NCBI GenBank assembly: GCA_002408725.1
Contig: DHTR01000025.1
Location: forward strand, 32,989 to 41,906
Length of the DNA: 8,918 nucleotides
Source: Pelotomaculum sp. UBA5255
GTDB lineage: Bacteria; Bacillota; Desulfotomaculia; Desulfotomaculales; Pelotomaculaceae
Reading direction: 5' to 3'
The notes below the pieces were generated by a model. It saw nothing but the letters and a program-made list of their open reading frames with translations, was not told where the DNA came from and searched no databases. This document shows, piece after piece, positions 1 through 5,622 of this stretch. Within the stretch, counting starts at the first letter, position 1; each line of letters opens with the position of its first letter. The position numbers and the translations under genes are program-made.

Positions 1-12
1 GGAGGTCTTAAT

Positions 13-126
13 ATGGCTGAAGTCGCGGCTGAACAAGTACCTGTAACGGGCTTCGGAAACTGGGCTTTTGTTCTGTTCTTGATCCTAATTCTTCTCATCT
101 TCGCGTTTGGCTTGTTCTTTATTTAA
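13..126 (+). CDS. YjcZ-like small hydrophobic protein, copy 1
   Basis: A 37-residue ORF too short for usual ORF cut-offs. It starts with ATG six bases after a strong GGAGGT site at 1-6 and ends at TAA 124-126. The protein has a short polar head (MAEVAAEQVPVTG), a GFGNWAF segment, and then a continuous Leu/Ile/Phe stretch to the C-terminus, about 20 residues long, which can span a membrane once. Size and layout (Gly/aromatic patch followed by an FVLFLILILLIF-type helix) resemble the YjcZ family of tiny Firmicute proteins associated with sporulation; the family link rests on pattern recognition. A second copy follows 31 bases downstream with its own ribosome binding site, so the two are probably co-transcribed. 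Its ribosome binding site lies at the window edge, so any promoter, and possibly further copies, lie outside. Confidence 0.8.
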   Translation: MAEVAAEQVPVTGFGNWAFVLFLILILLIFAFGLFFI

Positions 127-157
127 AAAAAATAAATTTTTAAAGGGAGGTCTTAAT

Positions 158-271
158 ATGGCTGAAGTCGCGGCTGAACAAGTACCTGTAACGGGCTTCG
201 GAAACTGGGCTTTTGTCCTGTTCTTGATCTTGATTCTCCTCATCTTCGGGTTTGGCTTGTTCTTCATTTAA
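158..271 (+). CDS. YjcZ-like small hydrophobic protein, copy 2
   Basis: The second tandem copy, also 37 residues, has ATG 158 placed six bases after GGGAGGT (145-151) and stop TAA 269-271. It differs from copy 1 at six nucleotides in the coding region. Five are silent and one changes residue 31 from Ala to Gly, so the protein sequence is being conserved. The C-terminus reads GFGLFFI, which strengthens the likeness to glycine/aromatic-rich YjcZ-type single-span proteins. The function of such proteins is poorly known; a role in spores or the forespore membrane is inferred from family association only. Transcription probably ends at the hairpin and T-run at 411-438. Confidence 0.82.
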   Translation: MAEVAAEQVPVTGFGNWAFVLFLILILLIFGFGLFFI

Positions 272-410
272 AGAAAAGTAATCAATCAATTAAAGATACC
301 TGGCTTGCTACTAAGGGTTCCCCGATTTTTGAAAATCTTGATGACATTTGCAGGATTTCATTTAATAAGGATTTCAGATATCCTTCCTTGCCTGTCAACA
401 TACCGCATCA

Positions 411-438
411 TGGCCGACTAATACGGCCAATTTTTTTT
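411..438 (+). terminator. Rho-independent terminator after the YjcZ-like pair
   Basis: A perfect 6-bp stem, TGGCCG (411-416) with CGGCCA (424-429), encloses a 7-base loop and is followed by A and eight T (431-438). This is a textbook intrinsic terminator reading on the plus strand. It should end the transcript of the small membrane-protein genes and insulate them from the helicase genes. Confidence 0.88.
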
Positions 439-507
439 GAGAAGTTATTGTGCTCATGGCTAGTTTTAGGAGCGTTACGCTTTAATTTGAGATTAATGCC
501 AAAATTA

Positions 508-537
508 TTGTTAAACTTGAATAGGATGTGCTAGACT
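508..537 (+). promoter_or_regulatory. Candidate extended -10 promoter for the split helicase operon
   Basis: TTGTTA at 508-513 and TAGACT at 532-537 are separated by 18 bases, with TG at 529-530 forming an extended -10 (TGnTAGACT). The element lies just after the upstream terminator and before the helicase gene. Predicted transcription would begin near 543-545, at or inside the first ATG (542). That leaves either a leaderless message or translation from a downstream start such as TTG 581. Confidence 0.5.
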
Positions 538-541
538 ACTA

Positions 542-2677
542 ATGATATTAAGAAAGCTAGGCCAGGGGTGTTTTCAAGATTTGGCAAACAATATAACAAA
601 GCAGGCCATAGTCAAACTCCTTGATTTGTTGAAAAGACAGGGCGCCGTATCCCTCGCAGAGGCGTATAATCTTTGCGATTGCGGATACGACGCCCTGGCC
701 GGGGCGCTCTCTTCCTTAATTGAAAAAGAGGAGATCCGGGTTGGAAGGACAAAAACCAGGGGTGACTGGCTAATTGACAAAAGCGGTTCAACCCCATTGC
801 AGGGCGGGGTTGTCTGGCATAGCGAGCGAGGACAATTACGCAAGGCTTTGCCCAAAATCCTGAAAGAACTGAAGAAATACACATGGGTGGAAGAAGCTGT
901 CCCCCGGGACGCGGGTGTCGAAGAGCAGGTAAAAGCCATTACCCTTTTACTGTCTGATGGACAAGCTCGCTTGAAAACAGAAATCATTGCAGAAACAGGC
1001 ATAGAAAACTTTCCCGACCCGGTCTGGCGGCATTTTCCAAGATTGCCCGATGGCCGCCTCACACTGCCTGACAGCAGTGGCGCCTGGAATTTCCTATTAG
1101 ACTACCTTCAGGAGAAACCCCGCCGCCTGCCTAACTTGCTCCGCATTTTCCAAAGGCATAAAAAAATTACCGACAGGCTCGCCCGCGAAAACGATACTCA
1201 TCCTTTCGTAAGGCTACCCCGCGCAATGATCACCACGGCGGATTCCCCGGAAGGCAGGAGCGAATTGGAACGGCGCCGGAAAACAGAAGGCTGCCGGAAC
1301 ACGCTTGACTCCCTCCATTACCCTTTTTTTATTCCGGATGAACTGGGGCTCAATCATAATGCTTTTAAAGCCCTATCCGACAGCTGCGCTCTCCCGGTGA
1401 AATTTGACGACAAGGAATACCAATGTCTGCGCCGTGAGTTCCCCGGTGAAGTGCTTACCGAACAGTTAGGGGAAATATCCGGAAGGTATTTTGCCCCACC
1501 GTATTCAGCAAGCGCCCCGGCTTTTCTGAGAGAGAACTCCCTGGGGGGAAAGGAAACTGCGAATCTACTTGGACTGGAACAAGATACCCTGACCAGTTTG
1601 GCTGATTCCAGAGAAATAGGTCATTTTTACCTGGACGACAGAATCCGTTTCTGGTACTCCGATGTTCAGACCTTAAGGAAAGATAGATCACGACTTCAGG
1701 ATCTCATAAAAAGAAACAAAAAGCTAAATTTGGCCGAGACCGCAGCCTTTCTCGGGATTTCCATCGGCCAGGTCAGGCGCTTGATTGAAGACAACGTACT
1801 TACTCCCATCTTGCGGGACAGGGAAACTACTATCTGCCTGATGTACGGGGACCTTGAAGAAATCCATCCGAAACTGGCATCGATCTTAACCAAATACGGC
1901 CCTGCTGTTGGACGTGCCCAAAAGCCGGAAATTCCAGGGAAAGAAAAGCCCCCTGTCCGGAAAAAAAGACCGGTGCGTACAGAAACTGCCCCTCTTGCAG
2001 AAACGGAGATCGTTTCCCTTGATGATTTTCAGATTGAGGCATCAAATGCACTTCGGGAGGGTTTGTCGGTCCTGGTGGCCGCACCCACGGGAAACGGGAA
2101 GACCCTGGTTGCGGAAATGCTGGCCAGAGATGTAATGTCGGAAGGTCTGGGCATGGTTTATACTTCCCCCTTAAAGGCCCTATCCAATCAGAAATTCAGG
2201 GATTTTAAGGGATTATTCGGGGAAGAAAAAGTGGGACTTGTTACGGGTGACATCAGCATCAACCCGGGTGCGCCAATGCTGATTATGACAACAGAAATAT
2301 TCAGGAACTGGTGCATCAGTGAGCCTGAACAGCTTGAGAAAATATCCTACGTTGTTTTTGACGAAATCCATTACCTTGATGACGCCGAACGGGGTACCAC
2401 CTGGGAGGAAAGCATTCTTTTTGCACCTGCTCACATTAAAATCCTGGGGCTTTCTGCAACGGTCCCCAACGCGGACGAAATGGCGGACTGGATTAGCTCG
2501 GTCCGGGGCGGAAATGTCGTTGTGATTTCAGAGAAAAAGAGGCGTATCCCACTGGCTGTAAGGTGGGTCCTGCCCGGTGGACAGATTGTACAGGAGAGGG
2601 AAGCGCGCAACGAAGTAAAAGACCTGGTCGAACAGCTCAAGGCAATGCGCAATAAAAAGCGCTGGATGGGGGAGTGA
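542..2677 (+). CDS. DExH helicase, N-terminal half (HTH-like regions plus RecA1), Ski2/HelY-like
   Basis: This 711-residue protein carries the first half of a superfamily 2 Ski2-like helicase core. Residues 494-497 (DDFQ) begin the core. The Walker A motif is AAPTGNGKT at 513-521, a SPLKALSNQ motif Ia follows, DEIH at 607-610 is motif II, and SAT at 638-640 is motif III. The chain ends about 70 residues later in the linker that normally leads to RecA2, and RecA2 is in the next gene. The roughly 490 residues before the core are unusual: a winged-helix-like start (about 18-80), and two MerR/excisionase-like helix-turn-helix stretches (about 334-380 and 394-425), then a basic, Pro-rich linker (about 457-485). 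ATG 542 has no Shine-Dalgarno site. TTG 581 follows AGGGGTG (564-570) by 10 bases and fits the predicted promoter better, so the true start may be 581. The likely role is ATP-dependent RNA or DNA unwinding together with the downstream half. Confidence 0.85.
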   Translation: MILRKLGQGCFQDLANNITKQAIVKLLDLLKRQGAVSLAEAYNLCDCGYDALAGALSSLIEKEEIRVGRTKTRGDWLIDKSGSTPLQGGVVWHSERGQLRKALPKILKELKKYTWVEEAVPRDAGVEEQVKAITLLLSDGQARLKTEIIAETGIENFPDPVWRHFPRLPDGRLTLPDSSGAWNFLLDYLQEKPRRLPNLLRIFQRHKKITDRLARENDTHPFVRLPRAMITTADSPEGRSELERRRKTEGCRNTLDSLHYPFFIPDELGLNHNAFKALSDSCALPVKFDDKEYQCLRREFPGEVLTEQLGEISGRYFAPPYSASAPAFLRENSLGGKETANLLGLEQDTLTSLADSREIGHFYLDDRIRFWYSDVQTLRKDRSRLQDLIKRNKKLNLAETAAFLGISIGQVRRLIEDNVLTPILRDRETTICLMYGDLEEIHPKLASILTKYGPAVGRAQKPEIPGKEKPPVRKKRPVRTETAPLAETEIVSLDDFQIEASNALREGLSVLVAAPTGNGKTLVAEMLARDVMSEGLGMVYTSPLKALSNQKFRDFKGLFGEEKVGLVTGDISINPGAPMLIMTTEIFRNWCISEPEQLEKISYVVFDEIHYLDDAERGTTWEESILFAPAHIKILGLSATVPNADEMADWISSVRGGNVVVISEKKRRIPLAVRWVLPGGQIVQEREARNEVKDLVEQLKAMRNKKRWMGE
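2668..2674 (+). promoter_or_regulatory. Ribosome binding site for the second helicase half
   Basis: GGGGGAG sits inside the last codons of the first half and 8 bases before ATG 2683. It supports ATG 2683 over the GTG at 2674, which overlaps the upstream stop as GTGA but has no space for a ribosome binding site. The arrangement predicts translational coupling of the two halves. Confidence 0.65.
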
Positions 2678-2682
2678 ACCGT

Positions 2683-4227
2683 ATGGAACTGCCGGAAGTA
2701 TCCTGCAGCGAAATTATCGAATCAATCCAGGACAAATTGCCCGTACTTTTCTTTGTATTCAGCCGGGGGCGGACAGAAACCCTGGCCCACGACCTGGGGC
2801 GGGAGTGGGATTTCCTGAACGCCCAGGAAAAGAAAACCACAGAGTCGATTATCCGCGTAGCGGAAGCGGAGCAACCCGGCACATTTAGCGGCCCGGGTTG
2901 GCGCAATTTGAAACGCTTGCTGCTTCAGGGCATTGCTTACCACCACGCCGGGCTTCTGCCGCCGGTTAAATACCTGGTGGAAAAGCTCTATTCCAGGCGC
3001 TTACTCTGGGTGGTTTTTTGCACCGAAACATTTGCGGCCGGGGTCAACTTTCCAGCTGCCAGCGCGGTTTTTGATTCCACCAGGAAATGGGACGGCCACG
3101 ACTTTCGAATTTTACAAAACAGGGAATTTTTCCAGATGGCCGGCCGCGCCGGCCGGCGGGGCTTCGACCGGATTGGCCATGCCTTTATCCGCATTGACAG
3201 CCGTTTCCCGGAACAAACAGGGTTCTTTGAAGAGAAAGGGGTAGAGTCGGTATCAGGCAGGCTCATAATTTCCCCCAATACTGTCCTAAGCCTGCTGAGA
3301 TATAAAACCGATGCAGAAATTGACCGTTTTCTAAATAAAAACTTTAAGATCTACCAGCTTAACAAAAAAAAGGACTTTTTGGAGCAGGAGCTAAACACAT
3401 GTGCCGGACGGATCTCAGCAATGAAGGCCACCCTCTGCCCGGAAGGCCAGACTTTAGCCTGCCCGCTGGAGCGAAATAAAGCCCGCAGGCAGCTTCGGCG
3501 CTACCGTTGGAAGAATAACAAAAACAAGGAAAGAGAGCGGCTGCAAAGGCAGCTTTCTGCGACACCCCCCAAAAAGTGCCCTGACCATAAAAAGTGCCTG
3601 TCTGTATCAGAACAATTACTGCAGGTCCAGGACCACTGCCATTTGCTCAAACAAGAATATGCGGCTGTTTCAAACCAGATCAATTTGATTTTTGTTGAGT
3701 ATAAGGAGGTCCGGGATCTTCTGGAAAACCTGGGGTATTTAAAGGGCAGGGAGTTTTACCCGCGCGGCCTGTTTGCCCTGGAATTGCACGTTCAGGAAAT
3801 ACTGGTTACGGAAATCGCTTTCTCAGGCTTGCTTGAAGATATTGACCCGGCCCAAGTGTCCGCCGTCCTGGCGGGCATCGAGTTTGTTCCGGGAAAGAAC
3901 GCCCAGGGGGCAAGGCTCGAGCTTCCAGCCCTGCGTGAAGCCTCCTTAATCAGGCGAGAACTACTCAGTTTAGGCGTCCCTGAACGCTTCTGCATCTGGT
4001 CAAACCTGCCCGGATCCCTAGCCTTTGCCTGGTATAACGGCTCAAGTTTTGCAGAGCTGCAGGAGATGTCTTCTCTCCAGCCCGGAGATATCTTTTCGAT
4101 CTTCAGGCGGGAAATCGACCTTCTCCGTCAGATTGAGCGGGCAGCAGCCGGAAACCCCGGCCTGGCAGAACGAATGCGGTCAATCAGGGCGCGGCTGGAC
4201 CGCGAGGAAATTGCCCTGAGCTTCTAG
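2683..4227 (+). CDS. DExH helicase, C-terminal half (RecA2, Cys cluster, DSHCT-like domain)
   Basis: This 514-residue protein lacks Walker A and DExH motifs but carries the rest of a Ski2/Mtr4-like helicase. FVFSR (about 24-28) is motif IV-like, YHHAGLLP is at 86-93, TETFAAGVN (114-122) is motif V, and QMAGRAGRRG (151-160) is motif VI with the arginine finger. Next comes a helical region with cysteines at 252, 260, 299 and 305, resembling the Cys-containing segment of actinobacterial HelY. Residues about 353-410 (FALELH, ILVTEIAFSGLL, DPAQVSAVLAG) match the DSHCT C-terminal domain pattern of Mtr4/Ski2/HelY. It cannot hydrolyse ATP alone, because motifs I-III are in the preceding gene, so the pair probably forms one composite enzyme. 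The start was chosen for its ribosome binding site; the open frame extends to GTG 2674. The frame is -1 relative to the upstream gene. Confidence 0.87.
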   Translation: MELPEVSCSEIIESIQDKLPVLFFVFSRGRTETLAHDLGREWDFLNAQEKKTTESIIRVAEAEQPGTFSGPGWRNLKRLLLQGIAYHHAGLLPPVKYLVEKLYSRRLLWVVFCTETFAAGVNFPAASAVFDSTRKWDGHDFRILQNREFFQMAGRAGRRGFDRIGHAFIRIDSRFPEQTGFFEEKGVESVSGRLIISPNTVLSLLRYKTDAEIDRFLNKNFKIYQLNKKKDFLEQELNTCAGRISAMKATLCPEGQTLACPLERNKARRQLRRYRWKNNKNKERERLQRQLSATPPKKCPDHKKCLSVSEQLLQVQDHCHLLKQEYAAVSNQINLIFVEYKEVRDLLENLGYLKGREFYPRGLFALELHVQEILVTEIAFSGLLEDIDPAQVSAVLAGIEFVPGKNAQGARLELPALREASLIRRELLSLGVPERFCIWSNLPGSLAFAWYNGSSFAELQEMSSLQPGDIFSIFRREIDLLRQIERAAAGNPGLAERMRSIRARLDREEIALSF

Positions 4228-4390
4228 AAAAACTACCCACAGCCAGCTCTTTCAGTTCTACTAAGCACAACTTCGGTAAGGGGGTTTTTTAGATGTAACC
4301 AGGCTGACAATGAGACCTGAAGCGGTGTCCGCCACAGCTGCTTCTAACTGCGCCTGACAAACTCTCCTGACGAATTTTTTCGTTCCACCT
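4228..4390. other. Convergent intergenic gap without a clear terminator
   Basis: This is 163 bases between the 3' ends of the helicase operon (plus) and the SIR2-like gene (minus). A T6 run at about 4285-4290 follows G5 but has no upstream stem. An imperfect hairpin (GAAGC pairing with GCTTC, about 4319-4344) has no T-run. CGAA/TTCG flank a T-run at about 4371-4384. None makes a convincing intrinsic terminator and no ORF is supported. Confidence 0.5.
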
Positions 4391-5362
4391 TTAAATCACA
4401 ACTCCTTTAAACCCTTCACAGAAGATCTTGCAGCCCTCGCCTAAAATTTGGCGATAGCGTTCACAGACGCGCTCATTGGGGTTAATAACTATGATTTCTC
4501 TTTTTTTATCCGGCGCGTTTAAAGCCCTCTTGATTGTTGCAATAATGGAGGTATCTGAGATGGCCAGCGAGTAGCCGATAAACACCAGTCGCTCGGAGAG
4601 GCTGATGGCCCGCGCCGCGCTGTCCCAAATGTTGTGAAGCCTGCTGATGTTATAGGCTTTGTACAAAGTTGGGGCAATGATGATGGCCTGGGAGTTTCCT
4701 CCCCCGCAGGCCAGGCAGTAAATGATATTCCGCTTCCTGAAGAGGAGGTGGGCAACTTTATCATCGTGCTCCGAAATCTCCCCGCAGAGCGGGCAGAAAG
4801 ACCAATTCAGGGAGCCATGTAGTTTATAAAGGGGTACTTTCCCCCGCGCTTCCAGATGGTTATCATGGTTTCCGTAAAATCCGTATTCCGGGATACAGCC
4901 TGCGGCCCTCGCCGCCCTGTCTAATACAATGTCATAGTTCAAGGAAATGAAAGTGGGAAGTGTATCGCCCTTTTTCAGCACCCCTGCCATAAAAGAATGA
5001 TGGATTCCACTGTCCGTAGGCAAGGACCTGTCCAGGGTCATACTGATCAGCTTAACCAGGGCTGTCTTTAAATCATACAACCGGGCCCGGTGAAACCGGG
5101 TGGAAAAGGAGTGGTTTTGCAACAGGTACCAGTCGACGATGTTAAATATCTCGTCAATGCCGGGATACCTGTCCAAATCAACACCCTTTTTAATGGGTGT
5201 CCGGCTACCGTAAAAATGCTCCAGAAACTCCCAGACTATTTCTAAATCGGGCTCTTCCTGTTCTTCTTTAAAGTGGCGGTAGGCAATCCGGAGGAAATTG
5301 CGCACCACTGGAGCCCCTTCCGCAGCGGAAGCACCTGCACCGAATATGTAAACCGTCTTCAA
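4391..5362 (-). CDS. SIR2-like (SIR2_2-type) NAD-binding protein with zinc knuckle
   Basis: This is a 323-residue protein of the sirtuin-like superfamily. The N-terminal Rossmann motif is GAGAS at 8-12 (then AAEGAP), SLNYD at 140-144 sits where sirtuins have the TQNID-type NAD-contact motif, and KLHGS at 180-184 supplies the putative catalytic His182. Two CxxC pairs (C190/C193 and C216/C219) form a probable structural zinc site. FIGYSLAISD (261-270) near the C-terminus matches the nucleotide-binding end seen in SIR2_2 proteins. Relatives are deacylases or, in many bacterial defence systems, NAD-consuming effectors; which applies here cannot be told. The start is TTG at 5362, 9 bases after GAGGAGG; no in-frame ATG with a better site is near. 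It diverges from the dynamin-like gene. No fused sensor domain is present, so a partner would be needed for regulation. Confidence 0.85.
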   Translation of the reverse strand: MKTVYIFGAGASAAEGAPVVRNFLRIAYRHFKEEQEEPDLEIVWEFLEHFYGSRTPIKKGVDLDRYPGIDEIFNIVDWYLLQNHSFSTRFHRARLYDLKTALVKLISMTLDRSLPTDSGIHHSFMAGVLKKGDTLPTFISLNYDIVLDRAARAAGCIPEYGFYGNHDNHLEARGKVPLYKLHGSLNWSFCPLCGEISEHDDKVAHLLFRKRNIIYCLACGGGNSQAIIIAPTLYKAYNISRLHNIWDSAARAISLSERLVFIGYSLAISDTSIIATIKRALNAPDKKREIIVINPNERVCERYRQILGEGCKIFCEGFKGVVI

Positions 5363-5366
5363 ACCA

Positions 5367-5600
5367 TTATGCCTCCTCTATTTTTTCTCCAATAAATTTC
5401 CCCAGTTCCTGAGATGACCTCTTCGAGACCAACAGCCATGGCCTCTTTTCCTCTGACATTATTCTATCACTACCCGGCCGGATCTTATCACAAGATTCTT
5501 CTATCTGAATTAAAAGAAACCGGGTCAAGATAAAACCACTAAACGCATAAAACACCGCCCCCGCTAATATATAGAAACATAAGAAATGATTCCCACCCAT
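5367..5600 (-). CDS. Possible small single-span membrane protein upstream of the SIR2-like gene
   Basis: This 77-codon ORF has a hydrophobic N-terminal segment (about residues 5-30, including FYILAGAVFYAFSGFILTRF) followed by a charged tail ending in GEKIEEA. It stops 4 bases before the SIR2-like TTG start, and its last codons contain that gene's GAGGAGG site, which is operon-like. Against it, ATG 5600 has no Shine-Dalgarno sequence, the ORF fills the space where divergent promoters would be expected, and a possible promoter lies inside it. It may therefore be a chance ORF. No family is recognised. Confidence 0.35.
   Translation of the reverse strand: MGGNHFLCFYILAGAVFYAFSGFILTRFLLIQIEESCDKIRPGSDRIMSEEKRPWLLVSKRSSQELGKFIGEKIEEA
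5461..5469 (-). promoter_or_regulatory. Possible extended -10 element for the SIR2-like gene
   Basis: Read on the minus strand, TGATAGAAT gives TG-n-TAGAAT, a good extended -10. No good -35 exists at 17-18 bases; TTGTGA is present at 21 bases. It would start transcription near 5455, leaving a leader of about 90 bases before TTG 5362 and excluding most of the 77-codon ORF. A CCGGCCGG palindrome (5474-5481) lies just upstream, within the putative promoter spacer. Confidence 0.3.
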
Positions 5601-5622
5601 TTTTCAACCGGAGGCGGCTTCT

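Larger units (their letters stand above)
1..271 (+). repeat. Tandem direct repeat (two gene-plus-RBS units, 145-bp period)
   Basis: Bases 1-126 and 146-271 are direct repeats offset by 145 bp. Each unit contains an identical GGAGGTCTTAAT leader and the 37-codon gene. The spacer between them (127-145) is A/T-rich. The repeat includes the ribosome binding site, which indicates unit duplication of a small gene. The left edge of the window cuts the first unit, so the array may be longer. Confidence 0.85.
272..541. other. Intergenic region with hairpins, terminator and promoter
   Basis: This 270-base stretch has no convincing gene. It holds three consecutive inverted repeats on the plus strand. 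GATTTT/AAAATC at 324-337 has a 2-base loop. AAGGAT/ATCCTT at 367-385 has a 7-base loop. The third is the terminator hairpin at 411-438. The first two lack T-runs and look like folded 3' untranslated RNA of the small-gene transcript. After the terminator lies an AT-rich stretch with a candidate promoter for the helicase (508-537). No known riboswitch motif was recognised. Confidence 0.6.

Noticed and set aside
574..1062. 162-codon minus-strand ORF under the helicase gene
   Set aside because: It is fully antisense to a helicase gene with recognisable motifs and has a low-complexity, Ser/Arg/Pro-rich composition typical of shadow frames.
3134..3160. Long GC-rich palindrome GGCCGGCCGCGCCGGCC
   Set aside because: It encodes the conserved AGRAGRRG helicase motif VI; GC-rich Gly/Arg/Ala codons explain the symmetry.
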